Part shown: positions 7,345-15,919 of the stretch, piece after piece | Position numbering within the stretch: position 1 is the stretch's first letter | Layout: each line of letters begins with the position of its first letter | Assembly: GCF_900116415.1 (NCBI RefSeq) | Contig: NZ_FPAP01000006.1 | Coordinates: forward strand, 98,931 to 162,930 | Length of the DNA: 64,000 bases | DNA from: Chryseobacterium formosense | GTDB taxonomy: Bacteria > Bacteroidota > Bacteroidia > Flavobacteriales > Weeksellaceae | Reading direction: 5' to 3' | Notes under the pieces: generated by a model | Told to the model about the DNA's origin: nothing | Database searches by the model: none | Seen by the model: only the letters and a program-made list of their open reading frames with translations | Translations under genes and position numbers: made by a program

Positions 7345-7756
7345 GTATTGCCTAAGTGTATTGTTGGTAATAATCTGCAGCAATATTTCGGCACAGGTAA
7401 CAAACGGAACTGCCGAAAGTGAAGATTGTAAGCAGTTGTATGAGCTTTATAATCAGATTTTAAATCATGATTTTGAAGTTTCGGGAAAGTTTTGTGCTGA
7501 AAAGCAGGGTTGCAATCTTGCGATTCATGATAAAGAAACCGCAGCTGATCTAATTGGAAAAATCTGTTCCGGAAAAAATTGCGAATATTCTTATAAAAAT
7601 AAATCAGAGACAGTTTTTTCTAATATAGAAAAGCATGATCAACTCCTGAAAAATTTCGAGAAAAACAGCAAAGAAAATCTTTTTGCTGAAATTTTATATT
7701 TTAAAACCAAAGTTTCAAAAGTCAGAAATAAAGATGATTTAGAATTAATCAGCTAA
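7328..7756 (+). CDS. Small secreted protein of unknown function
   Basis: A 142-residue protein starting inside the last codons of the DUF1016 gene (17-base overlap), which suggests translational coupling. An N-terminal signal peptide of about 22 residues (hydrophobic core CLSVLLVIICSNISAQ) is followed by a hydrophilic domain with five cysteines (EDCKQ, KFCAEKQGCNL, KICSGKNC) that could form disulfides in the periplasm. I do not recognise a family. A short gap and a new gene at 7841 follow. Confidence 0.55.
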   Translation: MEKLHKYCLSVLLVIICSNISAQVTNGTAESEDCKQLYELYNQILNHDFEVSGKFCAEKQGCNLAIHDKETAADLIGKICSGKNCEYSYKNKSETVFSNIEKHDQLLKNFEKNSKENLFAEILYFKTKVSKVRNKDDLELIS

Positions 7757-7840
7757 GATTTTTAATCAAATTATTAAGCTAATTATCAGATTTACAATTT
7801 AGTAAATCAAAATTCAAATTCAATAATCTAAATTTTACTT

Positions 7841-9133
7841 ATGAGTAGCGAACTTCAAAATATAAAAAACCGTTTCGGAATTATCGGAAATTTTCCGGCT
7901 CTAAACCGAGCTTTAGAAAAATCAATACAAGTAGCGCCCACAGACATTTCAGTCCTTGTTATGGGAGAAAGTGGTGTTGGTAAGGAATTTATTCCGAAAA
8001 TTATTCATTCAGAATCCAAAAGAAAACATCAACCCTATATCGTTGTAAACTGTGGAGCAATTCCGGAAGGAACCATTGATTCTGAACTTTTCGGGCACGA
8101 AAAAGGAGCTTTTACGGGTGCAACAGCAACCAGAAAAGGATATTTCGAGGTGGCAGATGGAGGAACAATTTTCCTTGATGAGGTTGGTGAACTTCCTTTA
8201 CAGACGCAGGTTCGTCTTCTGAGAGTTCTTGAAAGCGGTGAATTTATGAAAGTAGGTTCTTCGCAGGTTCAGAAAACCAATGTGAGAATTGTTGCAGCAA
8301 CCAATGTGAATATGATGAAAGCAATTCACGACGGAAGATTCCGTGAAGATTTGTTTTATCGTTTAAATACAGTACAAATTGATATGCCGGCTTTAAGAGA
8401 AAGAAAAGGAGATATTCATTTGCTTTTCAGAAAATTTGCCATCGATTTTGCCGAAAAATACAGAATGCCTGAGTTGGTGTTAGACCCAAGTGCCGTTCAT
8501 TATATCGAAAATTATACTTTCCCGGGAAACATTCGTCAGCTGAGAAATTTGGTAGAGCAAATGACGGTGGTGGAACGTGAACGAAATATCACTGTCGGAA
8601 AACTGGCAGAATATATTCCGATGGATGCTCATTTGCCGATGGTCGTGAATCAGCCAAATACACAAAAACAAAGCGATTTTGGCAGCGAAAGAGAAATTAT
8701 GTACAAAATTCTCTTCGATATGCGAAACGATATAAATGATTTAAAATCCTTAACTTCGGAACTGATTAAGAACAGAGGAACTGCGGATCTGAGCAATCAG
8801 GAAAAGAATTTAATTAACAGAATTTACACTCCTGAAACTCAGCAAGCTGCAAATTCGAATTCTTTGCTGTATTTTGAAAACAATAATAACATCAATCAGA
8901 ATGTTCAGAATCCTACAATTATTTCAGATTCGGAGAATTCTTATGAGGACATTGAAGATATTGAGGTTGAGGAAAACAGACCGGAATCTTTATCGCTTCA
9001 GAATAATGAAAAAGATTTAATTGTAAAAGCTTTAGAAAAACACAACGGAAGAAGAAACAGGGCGGCAGACGAATTGGGAATTTCACAAAGAACTTTATAC
9101 AGGAAAATAAAACAATATAACTTAGAAGAATAA
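7841..9133 (+). CDS. Sigma-54 interaction domain transcriptional regulator (Fis family)
   Basis: A 430-residue bacterial enhancer-binding protein without a receiver or sensor domain. The AAA+ core starts almost at the N-terminus: Walker A GESGVGKE (42-49), the sigma-54-contacting GAFTGA loop (89-94), Walker B GGTIFLDEVGE (about 107-117) and the arginine-finger region FREDLFYRLN. A low-complexity linker (about 270-385) leads to a Fis-type helix-turn-helix (RNRAADELGISQRTLYRKI, about 405-423). In Bacteroidota this gene commonly sits between miaB and lptE, as here, so an envelope-linked regulon is plausible but not shown. How it is activated is unclear because no input domain is visible. Confidence 0.9.
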   Translation: MSSELQNIKNRFGIIGNFPALNRALEKSIQVAPTDISVLVMGESGVGKEFIPKIIHSESKRKHQPYIVVNCGAIPEGTIDSELFGHEKGAFTGATATRKGYFEVADGGTIFLDEVGELPLQTQVRLLRVLESGEFMKVGSSQVQKTNVRIVAATNVNMMKAIHDGRFREDLFYRLNTVQIDMPALRERKGDIHLLFRKFAIDFAEKYRMPELVLDPSAVHYIENYTFPGNIRQLRNLVEQMTVVERERNITVGKLAEYIPMDAHLPMVVNQPNTQKQSDFGSEREIMYKILFDMRNDINDLKSLTSELIKNRGTADLSNQEKNLINRIYTPETQQAANSNSLLYFENNNNINQNVQNPTIISDSENSYEDIEDIEVEENRPESLSLQNNEKDLIVKALEKHNGRRNRAADELGISQRTLYRKIKQYNLEE

Positions 9134-9153
9134 AAAAAAGAACTACCTAAATC

Positions 9154-9861
9154 ATGAATGTAAATTTAACACCTAAACCGATCAATTTTAAGTTTGGAGA
9201 ATACATCAACAAAGGCTTTGAGCTTATGAAAAAAGACTTCGGAAGCATTTTCGTGGGCTTTTTAGTGACTTTTCTGATGTCTATCATTCCGTTTTGCGGA
9301 CTTTTAGCGATGGGGAATTACTACAAATATCTTCGTAAACTGAATAAGAATCAAAATCCAAGTGCAGGAGAAATTTTTGATTTTAAAGATTTTATGCCTT
9401 ATTTTATTTTACAGCTGATTATTATCGGTGGCGTATTTGTTTTGTATATACCTTTCATTATTTTTGCTGGTATTGCGGGAGCTACAGCAGATTCGAGTGG
9501 AGAAGTAAGTCCGATTTTCGGGATTCTGATGTTTCCTTATATGTTTGTGGTGTTTTTTGCAATTTATTATTTTGTGCTAAAAGGATTCTATATTTCACCT
9601 TTAATCAGCTATAAAGGGATCACAGATATTAAAACAGCATGGAATATTTCTAAAGTAATGACTAAAGGAAATCTACTCAATATTTTCCTGTTTTCACTTG
9701 TAGCCAGCATATTATCACAAATAGGTATTCTTGCTTGTGGTATTGGTATTTTTGTAACGGCTCCGTTTCTTTACGCAGCAAATTATTTTGCTTACGAAGA
9801 TGCCATTCAGCAGATAGAATATGATGAAATTACCGAGATCGGTATTCAAGAAAAATATTAA
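9154..9861 (+). CDS. Integral membrane protein of unknown function
   Basis: A 235-residue protein beginning 20 bases after the regulator stop. It has about five hydrophobic segments (roughly 30-52, 88-112, 122-147, 170-200 and a re-entrant or sixth stretch at 200-215). The family is unassigned; it resembles the general group of membrane proteins of the glycerophosphoryl diester phosphodiesterase membrane-domain/DUF975 type in segment layout only. It is followed 12 bases later by lptE and is probably in the same transcript. Confidence 0.65.
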   Translation: MNVNLTPKPINFKFGEYINKGFELMKKDFGSIFVGFLVTFLMSIIPFCGLLAMGNYYKYLRKLNKNQNPSAGEIFDFKDFMPYFILQLIIIGGVFVLYIPFIIFAGIAGATADSSGEVSPIFGILMFPYMFVVFFAIYYFVLKGFYISPLISYKGITDIKTAWNISKVMTKGNLLNIFLFSLVASILSQIGILACGIGIFVTAPFLYAANYFAYEDAIQQIEYDEITEIGIQEKY

Positions 9862-9873
9862 AATAATTTTATA

Positions 9874-10398
9874 ATGAATCAGCTTAAAAATCTTTTACTA
9901 TTAATTATATCTGTCGGATTACTCAATTCCTGCTACAGTTTTTCAGGTTCGTCACTTACTGACGAAAAAACAGTTCAGATCAATGAGTTTCCTAATAATG
10001 CAGCGTATGTAAATCCTACCTTATCGCAGCAGTTTTCTACAGATATTCAGAATAGATTTTTACAGCGTACAACCCTTAAAGGAACAAAAGAAAATCCTGA
10101 TATTTTGATTGAAGGTGAAATTACCGATTACTCAATTTCTCCGACAACGATTTCTTCCACCACGCAACAAACAACTGCAGGTGGAACAATTCAGGAATCT
10201 CAGAATAAATTAACGATCACGGTGAAAGTTCGTTACGAAAATAAGCTGCACCCGGAATTGAATTTCGACAGAAATTATTCTGATGAAGCCGTTTTCAACA
10301 GCAGCCTTTCGCAGAGTGACATTGAAGCTTCACAGGTGAAAATCGCAACAGACAGAATCATCAATAAAATTTTTAACGACATTGTCGCGAACTGGTAA
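9874..10398 (+). CDS. lptE: LptE-like LPS assembly lipoprotein
   Basis: A 174-residue lipoprotein with lipobox LLNSC (C20). The mature region has the Bacteroidota LptE pattern: a short beta strand SFSGSSLTDEKTVQINEF, then LSQQFSTDIQNRFLQRTTLK, then PDILIEGEITDYSISP. LptE plugs the LptD barrel that inserts lipopolysaccharide into the outer leaflet of the outer membrane. The position behind the sigma-54 activator is the usual Bacteroidota order. The stop codon is separated from the next ATG by two bases. Confidence 0.85.
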   Translation: MNQLKNLLLLIISVGLLNSCYSFSGSSLTDEKTVQINEFPNNAAYVNPTLSQQFSTDIQNRFLQRTTLKGTKENPDILIEGEITDYSISPTTISSTTQQTTAGGTIQESQNKLTITVKVRYENKLHPELNFDRNYSDEAVFNSSLSQSDIEASQVKIATDRIINKIFNDIVANW

Positions 10399-10400
10399 TT

Positions 10401-12524
10401 ATGGTGAATACTAGAGTTTTAGAATTATTAAAAAATCCGAAAAATATACAGTCAGAAGATCTCAGTCTTTTGAAACAGGAAATTAATTCTTTCCCTTATA
10501 TTCAAAACATCCGTGCTTTACATTTGTACGGAGTGCACCTTTTTGATAAAGAAAATTATCAGAAAGAACTATCTACAACGGCTGCTTATACTACAGATAA
10601 AAAGATTCTGTATCAGCTGATCAACGGGAAAATCCAGCAGATAAAAGCTGATCAGCTAACTGTAGAATCTTCTATAACTGAAAAAACAGATGATCTTCCT
10701 ACTGAAAAGGTCGAAAATCCTGTTGCAGAAGAAAAAGTAGTGGCTCCTAAACATGATTATGAAGCTGTTTCCCAATCTTTGATTACTCCAAAGCCTGAAA
10801 TCAAGCATGTATTTGTAAATGGAGAGCGCAACCGTATTTTATTTGAGGGGGAAGAGAATTTTCTCGATGAAACGAATAATGCAACGATCGATCTTGAAGC
10901 AACCTTAGAATCGGGAGTAATTGTTACCCAAAAACCATTTTCGACAGAAGAAGTTGTTGCTGAATCTGAAGTCGAACAAAAGCCTGAAACAGAATTTGTT
11001 GCTCCAAAGTCAGAAACAATTATTAACGAAGATAAAATAGATTCTGAAAAAGTTGAGAGAAAAATTAATGATGAGTCAGAATCCAGTTTCATTAAAATAG
11101 AACCTTTCGAACCTGAAGCTAAGGTTGTAGATGAAGACACTGTTGAAGAAAATATCACTAAGCCGGTAGATTCAAAACAAATTTCAGAAGATTTAAACAT
11201 TGAAACTGTTATTAATGAAGATAAAATAGATTCAGAAAAAGTCGCTGAAAAAATCGGTGATGAATCTGAATTAAGCTTTTTAAAAATAGAATCATTACAT
11301 CCTGAAGCCGAAATTTCGGAAGGAAAAAATATCAATGAAAAAAATGATTCTGTTGAATCGGAAGAAATCAGCAAGGTTTTAAATCCTGAAACAATCATTG
11401 AAGAAGATAAAATAGACTCTGAAAATGTTGCGGAAAAAATCAATGATGAATCAGAGTTGAGTTTCCATGGAACAGATTCTTTTTTACCGGAAATCAAAAT
11501 TGAAGCCAACGATCCCGGAAATGATGCCGTCTCTGAAATTTCAAAATCGAACCTCAGTAAGCATGAAGATGAGATGCGTCGCTTAATTGAAGAGGTGGAG
11601 AAGAAAATGAAGTCTCAGAAAAAAAATGTAGAAGAAAAACCGGAAATTCAGCATGAAGAAATTGATGGAGAAATCAGTTTTGCTGAAACTCAGGCTTTCC
11701 ATATCGGTGAAGAGCAAAAAGCAGCTGAAGAAGTTGTTGTAAAAATTGCAGAGAAAATTGTCGAAGAAAAACTCGAGGTTTTAAACACAGAAACTGAAAA
11801 AGAAGCAGTTTCAACTTGGAAGCCGATGAGTTTTGAATCTCATACCCCTGATTCGTTCAGCAAAAAAGTGGAAATTCAATCTGAACCTGCAGAAAAAGTA
11901 GAAAAAACTGAAGTAATTTCAGACAATAAAATAGAAGAAGAAAAATCAGAGATTATTGTAGAAAGCAATATTGAAGAACCTATAAATGAGGTAAAAAATA
12001 TTGAAGAAAATGTAGAAACTGAGGCTACTGATTCTATCAAAGATGACGAAGTTCCGGTGATGAATGTTTCTTTCTTCGGAAATGATATTTCAAGTTTATC
12101 CATTCAAAAAGAAGAAAAGCAACCTATTGAAGAAAATCCGGAAATAGCTGTTCAAAATGAAAGTAACCTTTTAGACAGTAATGTTCCCGGTTTTATCAAC
12201 ACTTGGCAAAGCTGGCTGAAAATCGACAGAACAGAAGAAGTTGAAAAAGATAAGATTGAAATAAAGAATAAAGTTATTGAATCTTTTATTGAAAACAATC
12301 CTAAAATCAGTCAGCTGAAAGATGAAGTAAATTTCGTTGTAAAAGAAAAGACAGACGATATTTCGCATTTAATGACCGAAACACTGGCAAATCTTTATCT
12401 TGAGCAGAAACTGTACACAAAAGCAATCAATGCATTTCAGATATTAGTCAATAAACATCCTGAACGGAAAGAATATTTTGAAAATAAAATTCAGGAGATT
12501 AAAGACAATCGCGGAAAAAATTAA
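10401..12524 (+). CDS. Large acidic repeat protein with terminal TPR-like segment
   Basis: A 707-residue protein immediately downstream of lptE. The first 90 residues are a compact helical domain (VNTRVLELLKNPKNI onward) that I associate with Bacteroidota proteins in this position. Residues about 95-600 are glutamate/lysine-rich, low complexity and probably disordered, and include three copies of a 62-63-residue unit (about 207-390). The last 60 residues (LANLYLEQKLYTKAINAFQIL) look like a TPR hairpin. No signal peptide or membrane segment is present, so a cytoplasmic protein is likely. The function is not known. A convergent terminator at 12536 ends the operon. Confidence 0.7.
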   Translation: MVNTRVLELLKNPKNIQSEDLSLLKQEINSFPYIQNIRALHLYGVHLFDKENYQKELSTTAAYTTDKKILYQLINGKIQQIKADQLTVESSITEKTDDLPTEKVENPVAEEKVVAPKHDYEAVSQSLITPKPEIKHVFVNGERNRILFEGEENFLDETNNATIDLEATLESGVIVTQKPFSTEEVVAESEVEQKPETEFVAPKSETIINEDKIDSEKVERKINDESESSFIKIEPFEPEAKVVDEDTVEENITKPVDSKQISEDLNIETVINEDKIDSEKVAEKIGDESELSFLKIESLHPEAEISEGKNINEKNDSVESEEISKVLNPETIIEEDKIDSENVAEKINDESELSFHGTDSFLPEIKIEANDPGNDAVSEISKSNLSKHEDEMRRLIEEVEKKMKSQKKNVEEKPEIQHEEIDGEISFAETQAFHIGEEQKAAEEVVVKIAEKIVEEKLEVLNTETEKEAVSTWKPMSFESHTPDSFSKKVEIQSEPAEKVEKTEVISDNKIEEEKSEIIVESNIEEPINEVKNIEENVETEATDSIKDDEVPVMNVSFFGNDISSLSIQKEEKQPIEENPEIAVQNESNLLDSNVPGFINTWQSWLKIDRTEEVEKDKIEIKNKVIESFIENNPKISQLKDEVNFVVKEKTDDISHLMTETLANLYLEQKLYTKAINAFQILVNKHPERKEYFENKIQEIKDNRGKN
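11019..11580 (+). repeat. Three in-frame tandem repeats of 186-189 bp
   Basis: Units begin at about 11019, 11208 and 11394. Each encodes a variant of INEDKIDSEKVAEKI followed by DESELSF. Spacing is 189 then 186 bases, so the frame is kept. Units have diverged at synonymous and nonsynonymous sites, so the duplication is not very recent. Confidence 0.75.
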
Positions 12525-12535
12525 ACTAAAATGAG

Positions 12536-12566
12536 AATGGCGGAATTTTTAAATTCCGCCATTTTT
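12536..12566. terminator. Bidirectional terminator between convergent genes
   Basis: Perfect 13-bp inverted repeat AATGGCGGAATTT (12536-12548) and AAATTCCGCCATT (12551-12563) with a two-base loop and T-runs on both strands, between the acidic repeat protein and the DUF4126 gene. Confidence 0.85.
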
Positions 12567-13185
12567 ATGTCATATTATTAGAAATCTCTTTTCTTTTTTT
12601 GAGCTTACGATATGCTTTTTTACCTAAAATAATAATCACAACCAAAGTCACAATTGCTAAAAAAACTGCAATAACCGGAGCAATCATTGCTAAAACGGCC
12701 ATAATTCCGGAGCCAGCCGTTTCAGTAGTCCCGACAACGGAATTTCCTAATCCGCCTGTTGTAGCAGTTGAAGCCGCCCGAATTCCCGCAAAACCTGTAC
12801 TGATTGTTGCAGCCGTTCCGCCTCCTGCGATTAAAGCTAATCCCCATTGCGGAAATGTTCCCAAATCTGCAAACTGACTCGCAAAAAGAATGGAACCTGC
12901 AATTGTTGCCAACGGTACAGAAACAGTATCTAAAAAATTGTCTATAAGAGGAATGTAATATGCTAAAATTTCAGCTAAAGTGGCAATTCCTGTCGTAATT
13001 AAAGCGGGAAGACCCGAAAGCCAGTCAAAACTTTCATGGGTGGGAATCCATTGGAAATAAGATGCTAAACTCACCGCAAACATCGGCAGGAAAACTCTGA
13101 AACCTGTTGCAGCAGCTAATCCGATTCCGATAAATGCACTCAGAATATACGGAAGATAAGGAATTTGATCTAACATAATCATCAA
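12565..13185 (-). CDS. DUF4126 family membrane protein
   Basis: A 206-residue glycine/alanine-rich membrane protein. The pattern IGIGLAAATGFRVFLPMF near the N-terminus, a pair of central glycine-rich hydrophobic stretches (LIAGGGTAATISTGFAG) and a C-terminal hydrophobic segment before KKAYRKLKKRKE match DUF4126. Four to six membrane segments are likely. The molecular function is not established. Alternative starts at the second and third Met are possible. The upstream region contains two palindromic repeats. Confidence 0.85.
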   Translation of the reverse strand: MMIMLDQIPYLPYILSAFIGIGLAAATGFRVFLPMFAVSLASYFQWIPTHESFDWLSGLPALITTGIATLAEILAYYIPLIDNFLDTVSVPLATIAGSILFASQFADLGTFPQWGLALIAGGGTAATISTGFAGIRAASTATTGGLGNSVVGTTETAGSGIMAVLAMIAPVIAVFLAIVTLVVIIILGKKAYRKLKKRKEISNNMT

Positions 13186-13263
13186 TTGTTATCTAAAGCT
13201 ACAAAAAATATGAATACATACAGATCAAAACTTTAAATATAGTTAATGACGAGAGACAGGATA

Positions 13264-13335
13264 TTCGGCTCCTTCGGAGCCGAACCTTTGTAGAAAAATG
13301 ATGACCAAAGAAAATTGCGCTCCGGAGGAGCGCAA
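13264..13335. repeat. Pair of GCTCC-N3-GGAGC palindromic intergenic repeats
   Basis: TTCGGCTCC TTC GGAGCCGAA (13264-13284) and TTGCGCTCC GGA GGAGCGCAA (13315-13335) are both 21-base hairpins with 9-bp arms and 3-base loops, sharing the GCTCC/GGAGC core, with starts 51 bases apart. They are GC-rich against an AT-rich background and lie between DUF4126 and rnpA, both on the minus strand. They may act as the rnpA transcript terminator or be REP-like elements. Confidence 0.7.
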
Positions 13336-13373
13336 CAATTATTTATAACAAAAATCAATTGACAATTGATAAA

Positions 13374-13754
13374 TTATGATTTTTTTTGAGATTGTAATTG
13401 GCAAAGCTTGATAAACTGCGCTTCAACATCCTGAAATTTCTCAGGAAGCTCATTCGAAACCCAAAACAACATGGCAACTGTTTTTTCACCAAAACTGTCT
13501 CTGAAAAGCTCTTTATTCAAACGATAACATTCTCTTAAAAGCCTTTTCACTCGATTTCTGTAAACTGCTTTTTTAAAATATCTTTTAGAAACAGAAACTC
13601 CGATTTTCACATTTTCATTCTGCAGATCAGGATGGTTTTTAAGAATAATAATTCGCAGATTTCCATATGTTCTCCATTTACCTTTAGCGAAAAGTAAGTC
13701 GATCTCTGCTTTTTTCTTGAGTTTTTCTTCTTTTGGATATTTAAAATCAGACAT
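13374..13754 (-). CDS. rnpA: Ribonuclease P protein component
   Basis: A 126-residue basic protein that binds the RNase P RNA and aids 5' maturation of tRNA precursors. The family signature is clear: VKIGVSVSKRYFKKAVYRNRVKRLLRECYR carries the RNR motif, and the N-terminal KYPKEEKLKKKAEIDLLFAKG matches the usual start. It overlaps the upstream tcdA by 8 bases, so the two are translationally coupled. It is not next to rpmH/dnaA here, as it would be in many other phyla. Confidence 0.95.
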   Translation of the reverse strand: MSDFKYPKEEKLKKKAEIDLLFAKGKWRTYGNLRIIILKNHPDLQNENVKIGVSVSKRYFKKAVYRNRVKRLLRECYRLNKELFRDSFGEKTVAMLFWVSNELPEKFQDVEAQFIKLCQLQSQKKS

Positions 13755-14478
13755 TATCGTTTTTCACTAAATGATTGATAACTTCCGCTGCTGCGTACAA
13801 TCCGAAAATCGCGGGTAGAAAGCTGATTGTTCCGTAAAAAGATCTTTTATAATTGGCTCCGTCGGTCATTTTTAAGCTGTCTTCATCCTGAATTTCGTCA
13901 GAAAATACACAACGAACACCTTTGTCAATTTTTACTTTTTTAAGTCTCTTTCTGATCTGTCTTGCCAAATGACAATGTTGCGTTTTGCTGATATCACGAA
14001 CAAGAACTTTTGATGGGTCAGATTTTCCGCCGGCTCCCATTGAGCTTACAATTTTTATTCTTCTGCGTTTAGCCGCAATAATGAGTTCTAGTTTTGGGGT
14101 AACACTGTCAATACAGTCTAAAACAAAATCAAACTTTGCCGAATCTAAAACTTCCTCCATTCTTCCGGGATTCAGAAACTCATTGATTTTTGTAAGATTC
14201 AGATTTGGGTTGATGTCTAAAAGTCTTTCAGCAACGACTTCTACTTTATGTTTCCCTACGGTAGAATGCAACGCCGGAAGCTGTCTGTTGATGTTGGTAA
14301 TGTCAACAGTATCTCCGTCAACAATCGTCATATTCCCGACACCGGCTCTTGCCAAAAATTCTGCTGCAAAAGAACCGACTCCACCCAATCCTACAACAAG
14401 AACCGTTGCTTTATTCAACTTTTCCAAACCTTCTTCTTTGATCAGGAGTTCTGTTCTTTCCAACCAGTATTTATCCAT
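13747..14478 (-). CDS. tcdA: tRNA threonylcarbamoyladenosine dehydratase
   Basis: A 243-residue ThiF/E1-like ATP-dependent enzyme that cyclises t6A37 to ct6A in tRNA. The nucleotide-binding loop VVGLGGVGSFAAE, the VDGDTVDITNINRQ motif, the DCIDSVTPKLELI segment and MGAGGKSDPSKV are as expected for TcdA/CsdL rather than MoeB or ThiF. It overlaps TatD-like hydrolase and rnpA by 8 bases at both ends, forming a three-gene minus-strand operon. Two of its three members act on tRNA. Confidence 0.92.
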   Translation of the reverse strand: MDKYWLERTELLIKEEGLEKLNKATVLVVGLGGVGSFAAEFLARAGVGNMTIVDGDTVDITNINRQLPALHSTVGKHKVEVVAERLLDINPNLNLTKINEFLNPGRMEEVLDSAKFDFVLDCIDSVTPKLELIIAAKRRRIKIVSSMGAGGKSDPSKVLVRDISKTQHCHLARQIRKRLKKVKIDKGVRCVFSDEIQDEDSLKMTDGANYKRSFYGTISFLPAIFGLYAAAEVINHLVKNDNV

Positions 14479-15103
14479 TTTTTATCGTCTCTAAGTTTTC
14501 TAAAATTTGCTTATTCAGTTGTTCCAAAGAAATTTCTTTTAATTCTGAAATTTTTAAGTATAATTCTTCGATATTAAAATCTTCATTATCAGTTTCAAGA
14601 AATATTTTATCTAAAGGAGTTGTCTTTAAAACATTCTGCAAAGATAGATTATACAAAACAGCTTTTCCAAAACTCAAATAAAAATTATTTTTCAGCAGAT
14701 CATCGGCAATGCTTTGTTTTTTATTGAATCCATGAATAATCATCGGCTGTTCTGCATATTTTTTGAATGAAATCACTTCATAGAATTTTCTTACGCAATG
14801 AATAATTAAAGGTTTTTTGAGCTCATTCGAAATCTCAATTTGCTTTTTGAAAACCTCTTCCTGAATTTTTTGTTCAACAGAAATCAGTCCGTCGAGTCCG
14901 CACTCTCCAATGGCAAAACAATTTTCCGTAATGTTTGATTTTAACCAATTGATTTGATTTTTGATGTTGTCTGATTGAATATCTTGCGGGTGAATTCCTA
15001 TGGAATACAAATGATTGGACGGAGTTTTTCCGTAGTTTAAATTATAAATTCCAAGTGGTTTATTTTCTTTATGATGATGAAAATCAAAAAAATCCATATT
15101 CAA
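14471..15103 (-). CDS. TatD family hydrolase
   Basis: A 210-residue metal-dependent hydrolase, shorter than classical TatD (about 260). The metal-binding pattern is recognisable: FFDFHHHK at the N-terminus, SIGIHPQ, the GECGLDG glutamate, LIIHCVRKF and the terminal FLETDNED aspartate. TatD enzymes are DNases/exonucleases in E. coli; the substrate of this compact Bacteroidota form is not known. It is first in the operon with tcdA and rnpA and divergent from the TetR regulator, with an intergenic palindrome at 15137. Confidence 0.85.
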   Translation of the reverse strand: MNMDFFDFHHHKENKPLGIYNLNYGKTPSNHLYSIGIHPQDIQSDNIKNQINWLKSNITENCFAIGECGLDGLISVEQKIQEEVFKKQIEISNELKKPLIIHCVRKFYEVISFKKYAEQPMIIHGFNKKQSIADDLLKNNFYLSFGKAVLYNLSLQNVLKTTPLDKIFLETDNEDFNIEELYLKISELKEISLEQLNKQILENLETIKNG

Positions 15104-15136
15104 AAATACTATATTTTAAACGGGATAGAAAATTAT

Positions 15137-15150
15137 TAAACGTTCGTTTA
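15137..15150. promoter_or_regulatory. Candidate TetR operator
   Basis: TAAACG TT CGTTTA is a perfect 6-bp inverted repeat in the 89-base gap between the divergent tatD-like and tetR genes. A promoter-like TAACTTTAC lies at 15171-15179. Autoregulation through this site is inferred. Confidence 0.5.
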
Positions 15151-15192
15151 TAGATATGTTAAAAATTTCTTAACTTTACTAAAAACGTAACT

Positions 15193-15822
15193 ATGGGAAA
15201 AAAGTTTTCTGACAAACAGATTCACATTCTTGATATTGCCGAGGAACTTATCGCTAAAAAAGGGTATGAGGGAACTTCTGTAAGAGACATTTGTACAAAA
15301 GCCAACATCAATGTGGCAATGATTTCCTATTATTTTGGGTCGAAAGAAAAAATGATGTCTTACCTTTATCAGTACCGTGTGCTGAAAACCAGAGAAAATT
15401 TTTCTCAATTTGCAGACACCATCAAAGACGGAAGGCCGGAAATGCAGATGAAAGAAATGATCAAATATATTGTGAGCCAGCTTTTTAAATATAATTATTT
15501 CCATGGTTTCGTGACGCAGGAACTTCGCCATACCGAAAATCTTAAAGATGAACTGCTTGATTTTTACCAATTGTTTGTAAGAAAGCTTGATGAAGTGATC
15601 AAAAAAGGGGTTACTTCAGGTGTTTTTACATTTACTCCGAAACCTGAAGATATTTTAACGACGATCATTGGTTCTACGTTATTTGTCATCAGAAACAAAA
15701 ATTTTTACGAGTTATATGTTCCTCACAAAGATGAAGAATCTTATGTGAAGGAAGCAGAAAAAAAGGTGAGAATGAATCTCTTAATGAATATTTTTGCTGT
15801 TTTGGGATACGCAGCAGACTAA
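15193..15822 (+). CDS. TetR/AcrR family transcriptional regulator
   Basis: A 209-residue regulator. The N-terminal helix-turn-helix is clear (ILDIAEELIAKKGYEGTSVRDI, then NVAMISYYFGSKEKMMSYL, about 10-55). The C-terminal ligand domain is generic and gives no hint of effector. It is divergent from the tatD-tcdA-rnpA operon. The downstream bamD has its own promoter, so the target is not evident. The ATG at 15193 follows a 14-base palindrome by 42 bases. Confidence 0.9.
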   Translation: MGKKFSDKQIHILDIAEELIAKKGYEGTSVRDICTKANINVAMISYYFGSKEKMMSYLYQYRVLKTRENFSQFADTIKDGRPEMQMKEMIKYIVSQLFKYNYFHGFVTQELRHTENLKDELLDFYQLFVRKLDEVIKKGVTSGVFTFTPKPEDILTTIIGSTLFVIRNKNFYELYVPHKDEESYVKEAEKKVRMNLLMNIFAVLGYAAD

Positions 15823-15869
15823 TTTTACGTTAAATAATCATAAAAAAAAATCTTTTAGCAAAAAAGTTA

Positions 15870-15878
15870 TATTTTTGC
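15870..15878 (+). promoter_or_regulatory. bamD promoter
   Basis: TATTTTTGC matches TAnnTTTGC, 41 bases upstream of the chosen bamD ATG at 15920. It lies inside the longer possible reading frame and so supports the shorter start. Confidence 0.65.
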
Positions 15879-15919
15879 AAATTAATAGGTCGGTAAACCC
15901 GATAGCTGTTATTTTTTAT

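Noticed and set aside
10757..11509. Long minus-strand open frame (250 codons) opposite the acidic repeat protein
   Set aside because: It is the antisense shadow of a Glu/Lys-rich gene; the predicted product is a serine-rich artefact with no start signal or homology.
11019..11580. CRISPR or satellite array
   Set aside because: Repeats are 186-189 bases, coding and diverged; they are protein repeats.
13985..14494. Plus-strand 169-codon frame opposite tcdA
   Set aside because: tcdA on the minus strand has all family motifs and operon overlaps; the opposite frame has none.
15794..15919. N-terminal extension of BamD
   Set aside because: It lacks a signal peptide, overlaps the tetR stop region and contains the TATTTTTGC promoter; the 15920 start gives a perfect lipoprotein signal.
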